Below, one piece after another: positions 52,946 through 61,488 of a stretch of 64,000 bases of DNA. The position numbers and the translations under genes were made by a program. How positions within the stretch are numbered: position 1 is the first letter of the stretch; every line of letters starts with the position of its first letter. The notes beneath the pieces were generated by a model, which saw only the letters and a program-made list of their open reading frames with translations, did no database searches and was not told the DNA's origin. The stretch is from Varibaculum cambriense (GTDB lineage Bacteria > Actinomycetota > Actinomycetes > Actinomycetales > Actinomycetaceae): NCBI RefSeq assembly GCF_002848005.1, contig NZ_PKHX01000010.1, positions 47,360 to 111,359 of the forward strand, written 5' to 3'.

Positions 52946-53881
52946 ATGGAAAGAGGATACGAGTACCGGCTTTCGAATAGGTGTTTAAGCCCGCTTCGCT
53001 ATCCAGGAGGAAAGGCCAAAATAACCCAGTTCATCGCGAACGTACTGGATACTAACAAAATAACCGGCACTTACATAGAACCCTTTGCGGGTGGTGCAGG
53101 CGTAGCGCTTAACTTACTGTATGCAGGAAAAGTAAACTCGATAATTATCAACGATCTTGATGACGGCGTTTACTCCTTTTGGAAAACTGCTACCAACGAA
53201 CCAGATTACTTGACCAATAAGATTAAAAAAGTACCGTTCAGCTATGGTGAAAGCAATAATCCAGAAGTTTTAAGCTCATACTGGAAAGCAATCAAAAAAC
53301 GATATGAAACCAATAGATACCGTGACACCAGGTTGAAAGCATTTGATTTCCTAATGCTAAACAGAATGAACGTTTCAGGAATTATTAATGCCGGCCCTAT
53401 TGGCGGGATAACCCAGGAAAACAGTTACGATATTTCAGCCAGATTTAACAAACAAACCCTAATAGAGCGACTTGAACTACTTTATGCCTACAGCGACAAA
53501 ATAAGAGTAACCAATTTTGAGGCCAGCCACTTCCTTGATCTTCTTTCACAAGGCTACTTCAACACAACTAGCAACAGTCTGGTTTACCTCGACCCTCCCT
53601 ACTTTAACCAAGGCAAGAAGCTATACGACTGTTTCGCTCCTTACATCATCCATTCCCTAATAGCAGACAAGCTACTAAAAGCCCACTGGAAATGGTTAAT
53701 AACATATGACACGGCTCCACAGATAAGTAAGCTGTACCCCCAAAAACAAGTACAAAAATTCCGATACAATATCAGGTACTCAGCCAATAAAAAAGGCGTT
53801 TACCAAGAATGTCTTTTCGCGTGTCACGGCCTTAGCATCGAACCATTTTCAAACGTGCAGTTACTTAAAATCGCTGGTTAA
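52946..53881 (+). CDS. dam: D12-class N6-adenine DNA methylase (intact)
   Basis: 311 residues. LSPLRYPGGKAKI, SAM motif YIEPFAGGAGVALNLL, and catalytic YLDPPYFNQGKKLYDCF near the C-terminal third. AT-richer than its neighbours, so it may have been acquired separately. It lies between two genes of the same CxxC family and overlaps the right one by 4 bases. Confidence 0.92.
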   Translation: MERGYEYRLSNRCLSPLRYPGGKAKITQFIANVLDTNKITGTYIEPFAGGAGVALNLLYAGKVNSIIINDLDDGVYSFWKTATNEPDYLTNKIKKVPFSYGESNNPEVLSSYWKAIKKRYETNRYRDTRLKAFDFLMLNRMNVSGIINAGPIGGITQENSYDISARFNKQTLIERLELLYAYSDKIRVTNFEASHFLDLLSQGYFNTTSNSLVYLDPPYFNQGKKLYDCFAPYIIHSLIADKLLKAHWKWLITYDTAPQISKLYPQKQVQKFRYNIRYSANKKGVYQECLFACHGLSIEPFSNVQLLKIAG

Positions 53882-54450
53882 TCCTGCCCGGTATCTTCTT
53901 CGAAGTCCACTACTACTTCTGCTAGGTCGTGGTAATCGGTTATGTCCAGGTCGGCTGGGAAGTCTTGTCTTGCTACCCAAGTAGCAAAATCGGACAGGTT
54001 TTCAATGTGTATTTCAAGGCGGTGAGTCCCGGCCCAATACCAGGTCTTAGCGCGCAAAGTCTCGCCATCTTTTTCAAAGATAAGCGTAGTCCCCTCATCT
54101 GTGGTTTCATGCCCTATGAGCTTTAGGTGCATTACCCCGACTTCTTTCATATGTAGGTGGTCCTGATAATCCTCTACGACTTTCTCTAAGGTGCCATAAT
54201 CGGTAATATCCAGGTCATCGGGAAAGTCCTGGGTCAATATCCAAGCGGCAAAATCGAATACATTATCAATGTCGATCTCAAACAGATCGCCCCAACACCA
54301 ATACCAGGTTTCAGCACGCAAAATCTCACCATCGTCCCGCTGGAAAATCAGCGTGGTGAACGTAGCCTCCCCGGTGTATGCGCAGAGGTCACAAGTTCCA
54401 AAGTCGGTTTCTTTGGTGACGGATTCGTGGTCAATAAGTTTTAGCTTCAT
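53878..54450 (-). CDS. Tandem-domain CxxC protein
   Basis: 190 residues with two copies of the 52556 domain: the first with FGTCDLCAYT, AETWYWC and DLDITDYGTL, the second lacking the Cys pairs (TTLIFEKDGETLRAKTWYW, DLDITDYHDL). Arose by internal duplication. Unknown function. Confidence 0.66.
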   Translation of the reverse strand: MKLKLIDHESVTKETDFGTCDLCAYTGEATFTTLIFQRDDGEILRAETWYWCWGDLFEIDIDNVFDFAAWILTQDFPDDLDITDYGTLEKVVEDYQDHLHMKEVGVMHLKLIGHETTDEGTTLIFEKDGETLRAKTWYWAGTHRLEIHIENLSDFATWVARQDFPADLDITDYHDLAEVVVDFEEDTGQD

Positions 54451-54468
54451 ACTCCCCACGTAGGGCGC
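54451..54468 (-). promoter_or_regulatory. Class A start-abutting motif
   Basis: GCGCCCTACGT, 7-base spacer, ATG 54450. Confidence 0.75.
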
Positions 54469-54470
54469 GC

Positions 54471-54569
54471 GTTCTGACACTTAGAAAACAGCTCTACCAG
54501 CAGAAACGCCGCAAGTGTCAGTGAAGGGTACGCTAAGTGTCAGAATCTGTTTTTTCTGACAGTTCGCCC
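54471..54569. repeat. Divergent control region with 13-bp inverted repeat
   Basis: TTCTGACACTTAG (54472) and CTAAGTGTCAGAA (54533) are perfect inverted copies, with two further TGTCAG elements (54516, 54556 region). They lie between the class A motif (minus) and class B motif (plus), a likely operator. Confidence 0.7.
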
Positions 54570-54587
54570 CCGCCAACAATACTAGGC
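54570..54587 (+). promoter_or_regulatory. Class B start-abutting motif
   Basis: CCGCCAACAAT, spacer ACTAGGC, ATG 54588. Confidence 0.78.
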
Positions 54588-55160
54588 ATGGGCAACAATA
54601 ATTTTGAGAACAAGCACCCCCGCGCTAAAGACGGGAAATTTACTGAGAAGAACCGGGCGGAATCCGGGCTTACTTTGGAACTGGAATCTACCAATTACCC
54701 TGAGCCGAAAAGTAATGTTTCTGCTGCCGGTCGAAAAATGCTGGCTGAGTACTATGACGGAGATATGCTTAATTGCAGGGTTTTCCGCAACGGCAGCGCG
54801 GCCGGTGAAGCATTTGAAACTCACGAGTTTTACCGTCCCAACGGGAAAGTGTGGGTCAGAAGATACCAGGGCGCAAATAGAAGGCTGCGTTCACTTAGAA
54901 CACCAAGCGAGGAAATTTTTAACGATGACGGCAGCTTGCGGGCAGTAACTTACTCCCCCACTAAAGAGCAGGTAACCGAGCATTTTGCTAACTCTAATGA
55001 GAAGGTGACGCTAGAAAAGTCCTATTACGATGACGGCGGCTTGTATCGCGAAATCTATCTTGAGCGCTCAGAAGGAGAGCCGACAATCGGGAAAAATACC
55101 TACCGGTACAACCCTAACGGTAAGGGGCAATCCGTTGAATGGGAAGAATACCCCCTGTGA
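54588..55160 (+). CDS. DGKF-tagged family protein
   Basis: 190 residues. Tag FENKHPRAKDGKFTEKNRAE (residues about 5-24), then an unrecognised region (RPNGKVWVRRYQGANRRLRS) and SPTKEQVTEHF. About 80% identical to 56760. Stop overlaps the next GTG. Confidence 0.68.
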   Translation: MGNNNFENKHPRAKDGKFTEKNRAESGLTLELESTNYPEPKSNVSAAGRKMLAEYYDGDMLNCRVFRNGSAAGEAFETHEFYRPNGKVWVRRYQGANRRLRSLRTPSEEIFNDDGSLRAVTYSPTKEQVTEHFANSNEKVTLEKSYYDDGGLYREIYLERSEGEPTIGKNTYRYNPNGKGQSVEWEEYPL

Positions 55161-55753
55161 GCAATTTCGAGAGCAAACACCCCCGCGCGAAAGACGGCAG
55201 ATTTACCGATAAACTCCGGGCTGAATCCGGTTTGCGGCTAGTGCCTGACCTTGCTCCCGAAAGCCAGCCAGAATCCCTGCAAGATAAGCCCTTCCGGGCA
55301 ACAAGATACGAAAACGGGCAAATAAGTTACAGGACGCGGCTTTTCAGTTTGGCAGAGCTGGAATACCATTTTGCAGGCAGCGCCGATCCTTTACTTTCTA
55401 GCGAGAGTTTTCGCAAAGACGGGACTTTGCAGGGTAGGGCTACATGGCATAAGTCCGAAAGCGGTGAGATATTTAAGCGCTCAGAAAATTTTGACGAAAA
55501 CGGAGTTTTGCGAAGATCGAGAACCCTCACGTATGGCGGCAGCGTAACCAGCATAGACGGGCGTCCAGCCATAGAACAGTTCTACGAAAACGGAGAAATA
55601 AGCTATCGCGAATGGCGGAAGTTAAACGGCGATTCTACCAGAATTTCTTACAACCGTAGCGGCGAGATTACCAAGGAAGTGCGCTTTGATAAGGGGCATC
55701 GCGTGAAGGATAAAACCAACCCGCTTGCAGATGTTACCCCGATCTTTGGTTAA
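55157..55753 (+). CDS. DGKF-tagged MORN-family protein
   Basis: 198 residues from GTG 55157. Tag FESKHPRAKDGRFTDKLRAE; body with YENGEISYREWRKLNG and similar units. Paired with 54588 as 57332 is with 56760. Confidence 0.66.
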   Translation: MSNFESKHPRAKDGRFTDKLRAESGLRLVPDLAPESQPESLQDKPFRATRYENGQISYRTRLFSLAELEYHFAGSADPLLSSESFRKDGTLQGRATWHKSESGEIFKRSENFDENGVLRRSRTLTYGGSVTSIDGRPAIEQFYENGEISYREWRKLNGDSTRISYNRSGEITKEVRFDKGHRVKDKTNPLADVTPIFG

Positions 55754-55790
55754 GACCCGCAAAGACACAGGGCAGCACCAAACTGCAACC

Positions 55791-55808
55791 CCGCCAACAG
55801 TAAAAAGT
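55791..55808 (+). promoter_or_regulatory. Class B start-abutting motif
   Basis: CCGCCAACAGT, spacer AAAAAGT, ATG 55809. Confidence 0.76.
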
Positions 55809-56699
55809 ATGGGCAATAATTTTGAAGCGAAACACCCCCGCGCAAAAGATGGAAAATTTACTGAGAAACTACGTAAAGAAGCAAATGTTGCGCTGGAGCT
55901 GGAAAAACAGCCTTTTACCCCGCCAGATACTCCCCAAGGTTGCGGACGTGGGGAAGTTTTTGCTGGCAAAGTGGAGAAGCATTACATACATGGCGTTTTC
56001 GGTGAAGTTACCGACTATGAATGTGAAGATCACGACCAGATTCTCCACGGCGAATGGCACTTAATGGGCAGCCATGATAGTGGCAAGTCTAGCATCATCC
56101 GTTACCGAACGGCGGACGGCTACGTAAATGAGAGTTATGACGGTGACGGGAATCTTATCGTGCAGTCTTTCATGGATAGAAATTACAAGACTATACGAGA
56201 GAAGAACGTCTGGTCTGAGAAAATCTGGCGGAAAAACGGAAATATGTCTTCGCGCTCCAAGAACGTGAAACCAAGAAACCAAGAAGAGGCACGGATTCTA
56301 GCTGACGAGATTGCGCTAAATGGCGGGACTTTGTTGGTGTCGGAATCTTTCGATGAATGCGGGGAAAAGGAAGGTGAAGTTACCTACCAGGTAGGTGACA
56401 AAGTGATCTACGCGGTCGATGACTGGTGGCGCAGGGAAAAAGGCGTTAGGTACAGAACTTGCAGAAATTTTGAGAGGCAAGAATGTGCGCCCGAAAACAA
56501 GCCATCTTCTTTCTTTTACCGTAACGACAAACTTATAACAGCCGAATATAGGGTGGCACGAGATGGTGGGATTATGTATCACCGCACAGATGGTCCAGCG
56601 ATTATTGATAATCACAAGCCTGAAGGTGAAAGGGAGCGCTACTTCCTGGAAGGCGAGGAATACACCAAATATGAGTGGGAAAAGAAAGTAGGCAAGTAA
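55809..56699 (+). CDS. DGKF-tagged MORN-family protein, long form
   Basis: 296 residues. Tag FEAKHPRAKDGKFTEKLRKE; FTPPDTPQGCGRGEVF; YRTADGYVNESYDGDGNL; C-terminal YHRTDGPAIIDNHKPEGERE and YFLEGEEYTKYEWEKK. Paralogue of 59431 over the full length; the body also matches untagged 61489. Confidence 0.7.
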   Translation: MGNNFEAKHPRAKDGKFTEKLRKEANVALELEKQPFTPPDTPQGCGRGEVFAGKVEKHYIHGVFGEVTDYECEDHDQILHGEWHLMGSHDSGKSSIIRYRTADGYVNESYDGDGNLIVQSFMDRNYKTIREKNVWSEKIWRKNGNMSSRSKNVKPRNQEEARILADEIALNGGTLLVSESFDECGEKEGEVTYQVGDKVIYAVDDWWRREKGVRYRTCRNFERQECAPENKPSSFFYRNDKLITAEYRVARDGGIMYHRTDGPAIIDNHKPEGERERYFLEGEEYTKYEWEKKVGK

Positions 56700-56741
56700 T
56701 CAGGGTACGGTGAGCACCGCGCGCAACTGCCGGAAACGCCC

Positions 56742-56759
56742 CCGCCAACAATAGAAGAT
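56742..56759 (+). promoter_or_regulatory. Class B start-abutting motif
   Basis: CCGCCAACAAT, spacer AGAAGAT, ATG 56760. Confidence 0.78.
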
Positions 56760-57335
56760 ATGAGCAACAATAATTTTGAGAACAAGCACCCACGCGCTAA
56801 AGACGGGAAATTTACTGAGAAGAATCGGGCAGAATCCGGGCTTACTTTAGAACTGGAACCTAATAACTACCCTGAGCCTAAAAGCACTGTTTCTACTGCC
56901 GGGCGAAAAATGCTATCCGAAATCTACGATGACGCGGGTACGCTTGAGAGCAGGGTTTTCCGCAACGGCAGCGATGCTGGTGAAGCAGCTAAGACACACG
57001 AGTTTTATCGTCCCAATGGGCGGGTGTGGGTCAGAAGATACCAGGGCGCAAATAGAAGGCTGCGTTCACTTAGAACACCAAGCGAGGAAATTTTTAATGA
57101 CGACGGCAGCTTGCGGGCGGTAACCTACAACCCCACCAAAGAGCAGATAGCCGAGCATTTTGCTAATTCCAACGAGAAGGTGGCGCTAGAAAAGTCCTAC
57201 TACGATGACGGCGTACTATATCGCGAAGTATATCTTGAGCGCGTAGAAGGAGAGTCGACAATCGGGTGGAATACCTACCGTTACAGCCCGAACGGTAAGG
57301 GGCAATCCGTTGAGTGGGAAGAATACCCACTATGA
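56760..57335 (+). CDS. DGKF-tagged family protein, near-duplicate of 54588
   Basis: 191 residues, same order and most residues as 54588, including the tag and GANRRLRSLRTPSEEIF. Recent duplication of a two-gene unit. Confidence 0.68.
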   Translation: MSNNNFENKHPRAKDGKFTEKNRAESGLTLELEPNNYPEPKSTVSTAGRKMLSEIYDDAGTLESRVFRNGSDAGEAAKTHEFYRPNGRVWVRRYQGANRRLRSLRTPSEEIFNDDGSLRAVTYNPTKEQIAEHFANSNEKVALEKSYYDDGVLYREVYLERVEGESTIGWNTYRYSPNGKGQSVEWEEYPL

Positions 57336-57742
57336 GCAATTTCGAGAGCAAGCATCCCCGCGCTAAAGATGGCAAGTTTACTGAGAAGCGACGTAAAGAG
57401 GCAGGCATTGTCTTAGCGCAGCCCGATCCAACTTACGACCCCTTTGCTGAACCGGGGATATTTTATACCGGCAAAGAGGGCGTCAGAAAGTATCTTAAAT
57501 ACTATAAAACCGATGAGCTGAGCAGGGAATTTTTTGAAAAGGCTACTGGGTATCGCGGCTATATTGAAGTTTTCGGAGACAGCAGCGGAACTCACGTTAA
57601 GGCAGACATGTTTCGCATGAAGGGTCGGATTAGCGAAAAGCAGGCCGCCGAAAGACTGGACATGGACGAGCGGCTCATAAGGCGCACATACCATCCCGTA
57701 GATGGACTCACTGAATTCGAGCTTTTGCATTGCTTTTTTTGA
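57332..57742 (+). CDS. DGKF-tagged protein, short
   Basis: 136 residues from ATG 57332 overlapping the previous stop. Tag FESKHPRAKDGKFTEKRRKE; body different from the MORN family (YTGKEGVRKYLKYYKTDELS; AAERLDMDERLIRR). Shows the tag can be attached to other bodies. Confidence 0.65.
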   Translation: MSNFESKHPRAKDGKFTEKRRKEAGIVLAQPDPTYDPFAEPGIFYTGKEGVRKYLKYYKTDELSREFFEKATGYRGYIEVFGDSSGTHVKADMFRMKGRISEKQAAERLDMDERLIRRTYHPVDGLTEFELLHCFF

Positions 57743-57770
57743 GATTTTTCGTTGAACGGGAGGAAAGACA

Positions 57771-58658
57771 ATGACCAGCACTTTTGAGAGCAAGCACCCT
57801 AGAGCCAGGGACGGAAAGTTCACCGGAAAATATCGGGCTGAAGCTGGATTGGAACTTTCCCTAGAGGGCCAGCCAGATGCCGAAAACGACTTTGGGCGCG
57901 GGCAGGTTGTAACCCTAGAAACCTTAACTGAGGATTCCCTTAACGGTAGAAATTTCACTACTTTTGCAGTTCCAGAAGTAGAAGATATGGAGGACGGCAA
58001 GTGGTATGTAAAAGAAAAAGTTACAGAGGGCGGTAAGCTATCCAAGATCGAGTACGCAACTACCCAAGGCACGGTAACTGAGACTTATACTTTGCAAGGC
58101 CATCTTGGCGAGCAGAACTTTTTCGGCTATGACCGCCGCCCTATAACCGCCGATATTGGCCCATCCCGGATCACTTGGAACGAAAAGGGCGAAGTAGACG
58201 GCGAGTACTATGATTGCCCGCAAAATGTAATAACTGATCATTTTTGGGCTAGCGACGATCCCCTGCCAGTAAGTATGAATCGCTATCCATCGGGGCAAGT
58301 CCGCGAAGAGTCCCAGTACCGCATCGAGTATTCCGATGATACCCGCGAGCTATCGCAGATTGTTTTGCAAGCTACTACCTATCACGAAAATGGGCAGGTA
58401 AAGAGCTTTTCTCGGGAGCGGTATGGCAAAAGCGCTTTCCATAGCGACGAATACTTAATTGAGGGCGAATACGACGAGCAAGGAAACCCGATAGAGATGA
58501 AATACGGCTCGGTCGGAGCTGGCGATCCGGTCTATCACCGCCTTGGCGGCCCGGCCATTGTCCGATACGAGAACAGCAAAGTGGCAGAGAAACGCTTCTT
58601 TGTGTACGGCAGCGAAGTATCTGAGGAACGCGAAAAAGCCATGCGCCCTACATGGTAA
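57771..58658 (+). CDS. DGKF-tagged MORN-family protein
   Basis: 295 residues, ATG 57771 behind GGGAGGAAAGACA. Tag FESKHPRARDGKFTGKYRAE; body YATTQGTVTETY, YHENGQVKSFSRERYG and YHRLGGPAIVRYENSKVAEK. The last codons overlap the next class A motif. Confidence 0.68.
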   Translation: MTSTFESKHPRARDGKFTGKYRAEAGLELSLEGQPDAENDFGRGQVVTLETLTEDSLNGRNFTTFAVPEVEDMEDGKWYVKEKVTEGGKLSKIEYATTQGTVTETYTLQGHLGEQNFFGYDRRPITADIGPSRITWNEKGEVDGEYYDCPQNVITDHFWASDDPLPVSMNRYPSGQVREESQYRIEYSDDTRELSQIVLQATTYHENGQVKSFSRERYGKSAFHSDEYLIEGEYDEQGNPIEMKYGSVGAGDPVYHRLGGPAIVRYENSKVAEKRFFVYGSEVSEEREKAMRPTW

Positions 58659-58660
58659 GT
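58643..58660 (+). promoter_or_regulatory. Class A start-abutting motif
   Basis: GCGCCCTACAT, spacer GGTAAGT, ATG 58661. Sits in the 3' end of the preceding gene. Confidence 0.73.
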
Positions 58661-59410
58661 ATGAACGAAAACATTGATAAAGAACTTCCCGCGTGGGTGA
58701 TCGGATTCGAGAAGCAAGACGTAGACTTACCGCGCTCAGTAGTAGACGTTGTGCGCGTTGACGAGATAGCAGAAATTAAAAAGGCTGGCCTTGTCCGCGC
58801 GTGCAAATACATAGCCGAGGTAAACGGCATCGAGCCGTTTTGGTGCTCCGAGGTTTGGGAGGATGGAAAACTCCTGTCTAGGACGTATTCTGAGTATGAC
58901 GCTCCGAATGGCCTTGTTCGTGACCCTTATATCCCTTCCGTGGAGATTTGGTACGCCAGCGGTCAGCCCCATCTAGTCATATATCGGCCCAGCAAAGATC
59001 AGGTAGCAGAACATTTTCAGGGCAAAAGCGCAGAAGATAAACCGCTTGTTACTCGCAAAGACTGCTTCGAGGATGGCACGCTTTCTAGGATAAATTATTG
59101 GCGACTGAATGGGGAAGGCGAGTTGAGGGAAACCCGTAAAAGTTTCTATGAGGGTGGCGGTAAAAAGCTCTTTTTGGAAAGAAACTATGACGGAGAATAT
59201 GACTCCATAGGGGACGAACCTGCCTTTGTCACCTACTACGAGAGCGGGCAGGTGATGATGCAGGAATGGTACAAGGACGGCAAATACCACCGCGAAGCTG
59301 GCCCGGCAATAATCGAATACGCCGAGGACGGACAGGTAATAGCAGAAAAATACTTCCTGGAAGGCGAAGAAGTTCCTGGCACCAGATCGCTGTTCGGGTA
59401 CGCGAAATAG
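58661..59410 (+). CDS. Untagged MORN-family protein
   Basis: 249 residues. VEIWYASGQPHLVIYRPSKDQVAEHF, YYESGQVMMQEWYKDGKYHR and EAGPAIIEYAEDGQVIAEKY are the family body. No DGKF tag, class A motif, as expected from the rule. Confidence 0.68.
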   Translation: MNENIDKELPAWVIGFEKQDVDLPRSVVDVVRVDEIAEIKKAGLVRACKYIAEVNGIEPFWCSEVWEDGKLLSRTYSEYDAPNGLVRDPYIPSVEIWYASGQPHLVIYRPSKDQVAEHFQGKSAEDKPLVTRKDCFEDGTLSRINYWRLNGEGELRETRKSFYEGGGKKLFLERNYDGEYDSIGDEPAFVTYYESGQVMMQEWYKDGKYHREAGPAIIEYAEDGQVIAEKYFLEGEEVPGTRSLFGYAK

Positions 59411-59412
59411 TC

Positions 59413-59430
59413 CCGCCAACAATAAAAAGT
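59413..59430 (+). promoter_or_regulatory. Class B start-abutting motif
   Basis: CCGCCAACAAT, spacer AAAAAGT, ATG 59431. Confidence 0.78.
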
Positions 59431-60324
59431 ATGGGCAATAATTTTGAGAGCAAGCACCCGCGTAGTGCTGACGGGAAATTTACTGAGAAATACCGGGCTG
59501 AGTCCGGGCTAGAACTATCTGTTGACCAACCGTTTACCCCACCAGACACCCCGGAGGATTGCGAGCGTGGGCAGATTTTCGTAGGGGAAGTGAAGTACCA
59601 CGACCCCAACTCCCCTATCGGTGACATGACCGATTACGAAGCCCCAGATTCTAGTGAAATTTCATATGGTGACTGGTGGCTAGTAGAAAAAATAAAGTAT
59701 GACAGTGGCGGTAGCGGTCTAACTTATCGCACCCAGGACGGCTACGTGCAAGAATCCTACGGAGAGGAAGGGAACCTTGAAAACCAGGAGTTCCTAGACG
59801 AGAACTTTGAGCCAGCCCCTATCGAGGAAGAGTGGGGCAGGAAAACTTGGTGGGAAAATGGAAAGCTGGCTAGTCGCAGAAGGGACGCAATTCCCGAGGT
59901 TGATGTAGACCCCGAATATCTTAAAGAATATATCGAGGATCGCTGTGGGAAGATGACCGTTGCCGAGTATTTTGACCACCAAGGTCAAAAGACAGGTCAG
60001 CGCTATTACACGGCGAGTGACGGAGAACTTTTTGAGGCGAGGGAAAAATGCTCCCCAGACAGGCAGACAAGAAGCAAAATCTCTTATAGCTTCGACGGCG
60101 TTGAGTGCGCCCCTGAGAACGAATCTTGCAACTACCAAGTGCTTAATGGTTTTTTGCAAGCAGCCCATTACAAGGTGAAGCGTGGCGGTGAAAGTGTATA
60201 TCACCGCACGGATGGTCCGGCGATTTTCCGCAGGGCACCTGCTGATGGAAGAAGGGAGCGCTACTTCCTAGAGGGAGTCGAATACTCAAAAGCCGAGTGG
60301 GGAAAGAAAGTAGGCAGGGCTTAA
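59431..60324 (+). CDS. DGKF-tagged MORN-family protein, long form
   Basis: 297 residues. Tag FESKHPRSADGKFTEKYRAE, then QPFTPPDTPEDCERGQIFVG; C-terminal YHRTDGPAIFRRAPADGRRE. Full-length paralogue of 55809. Confidence 0.7.
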   Translation: MGNNFESKHPRSADGKFTEKYRAESGLELSVDQPFTPPDTPEDCERGQIFVGEVKYHDPNSPIGDMTDYEAPDSSEISYGDWWLVEKIKYDSGGSGLTYRTQDGYVQESYGEEGNLENQEFLDENFEPAPIEEEWGRKTWWENGKLASRRRDAIPEVDVDPEYLKEYIEDRCGKMTVAEYFDHQGQKTGQRYYTASDGELFEAREKCSPDRQTRSKISYSFDGVECAPENESCNYQVLNGFLQAAHYKVKRGGESVYHRTDGPAIFRRAPADGRRERYFLEGVEYSKAEWGKKVGRA

Positions 60325-60327
60325 ACC

Positions 60328-60945
60328 CTACCACTTGCGCACCAATCCCCCGCCTCTTCCGGTATAGCCTGCGTAGCCTAGCTCATATCCGCTAGGCATC
60401 TGCTCATCCAAGGTGGCAACGAACGCTTCGCCGTGATCCCTCAGCGCCTCAAAGTCGCCTTCTTTCTGGCTTTCTTTTTTCGGCACGTACATCATGTCAA
60501 ACATCTCACCGAACTCAGTGTGAGTGAGTACGCAGTGATAGACCTTGCCGCCGGTCTTTTTCTCAAAGTCCTTGACCGCCCGCTTGTACTCGGGTTTGTT
60601 GCTTATCCAACATAGAACGCCCATTCCGCCTATGCGTTCCGAATAATATAAGGTGCCGTCTTCCCCAAACGCTGCGGCCACGTCCGGATGTAGCCCGTAG
60701 GTTTCTTCTAGCATATACAAGATTTCTTCGCACTTGGCGACTTGTTCTGCCTCGTCTAGGTCCGCTTGGGTTACGCCGTGGGCTTTAAGGTCACGGGCAA
60801 CATCTGTTTCGTACTGTTCAGTTTGCACCCCTTCCCAATCATCGGGCGTGCAAGACAGCTCAATGCCAGCTTCTTTGCGATTCTTTTCCGCAAACTTACC
60901 GTCAGAGCTGCGTGGATGTTTTGATTCAAAATTATTATTCCCCAT
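60328..60945 (-). CDS. DGKF-tagged protein with a different body
   Basis: 205 residues. Tag FESKHPRSSDGKFAEKNRKE, then an alpha/beta body (VARDLKAHGVTQADLDEAEQ; GGMGVLCWISNKPEYKRAV; GGKVYHCVLTHTEFGEMFDM) without MORN units. The only minus-strand class B gene. Might be a second effector class. Confidence 0.65.
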   Translation of the reverse strand: MGNNNFESKHPRSSDGKFAEKNRKEAGIELSCTPDDWEGVQTEQYETDVARDLKAHGVTQADLDEAEQVAKCEEILYMLEETYGLHPDVAAAFGEDGTLYYSERIGGMGVLCWISNKPEYKRAVKDFEKKTGGKVYHCVLTHTEFGEMFDMMYVPKKESQKEGDFEALRDHGEAFVATLDEQMPSGYELGYAGYTGRGGGLVRKW

Positions 60946-60963
60946 ACCCCCTATTGTTGGCGG
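60946..60963 (-). promoter_or_regulatory. Class B start-abutting motif (minus)
   Basis: CCGCCAACAAT, spacer AGGGGGT, ATG 60945. Confidence 0.76.
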
Positions 60964-60966
60964 GGA

Positions 60967-61419
60967 CTACTGCTGGGGTGGCTGCGGAGGTCCAGGCTGG
61001 CGAAATTGAGGCCGGGCAGGAGGCTGGCGGAACTGCTGGCCGTTTTGCGGCATATACGGGGTTGGTGCCCCGCCGTAAAACTGCCCTTGTTGTGGCTGTC
61101 CTTGCGGGGCCTGTCCGTATTGCTGGGGCTGCTGCGGGTAGCCTTGTGGCACTTGTCCGTATCCACCATCCATGCTGCGCTGGTAGGCATCCTGGCGCAT
61201 CCCAACTTGCCGTTCATACGAACGTTTTGATCGGTAGTAGGTGAACCACAAGATGTATGCCAGGCAAGCCAAAATAATGATGAATGGGATGGGGTGGAAT
61301 CCATCTAGAAGGTAGCAAAAGATGAACCAAGCGGTCGTTAGCGCACCGATGGTTTTTGCGAAAAAGCAGATAATACCCAAAACGCCTTGTTGGAGATTGG
61401 AAAGATAAAACCGGAACAT
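60967..61419 (-). CDS. Membrane protein with Gln/Pro-rich tail
   Basis: 150 residues. Two or three hydrophobic helices (to about residue 65), then a low-complexity tail of GYxQxPQ-type repeats. No recognised function. The start ATG 61419 is followed upstream by GGAAAACA. Confidence 0.6.
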   Translation of the reverse strand: MFRFYLSNLQQGVLGIICFFAKTIGALTTAWFIFCYLLDGFHPIPFIIILACLAYILWFTYYRSKRSYERQVGMRQDAYQRSMDGGYGQVPQGYPQQPQQYGQAPQGQPQQGQFYGGAPTPYMPQNGQQFRQPPARPQFRQPGPPQPPQQ

Positions 61420-61488
61420 TGTTTTCCTTTCGAGAAAAAGATGAGACGGTTCCCATCATATCCGGTTTTCTAGTCTTCCTCCCAAAAA

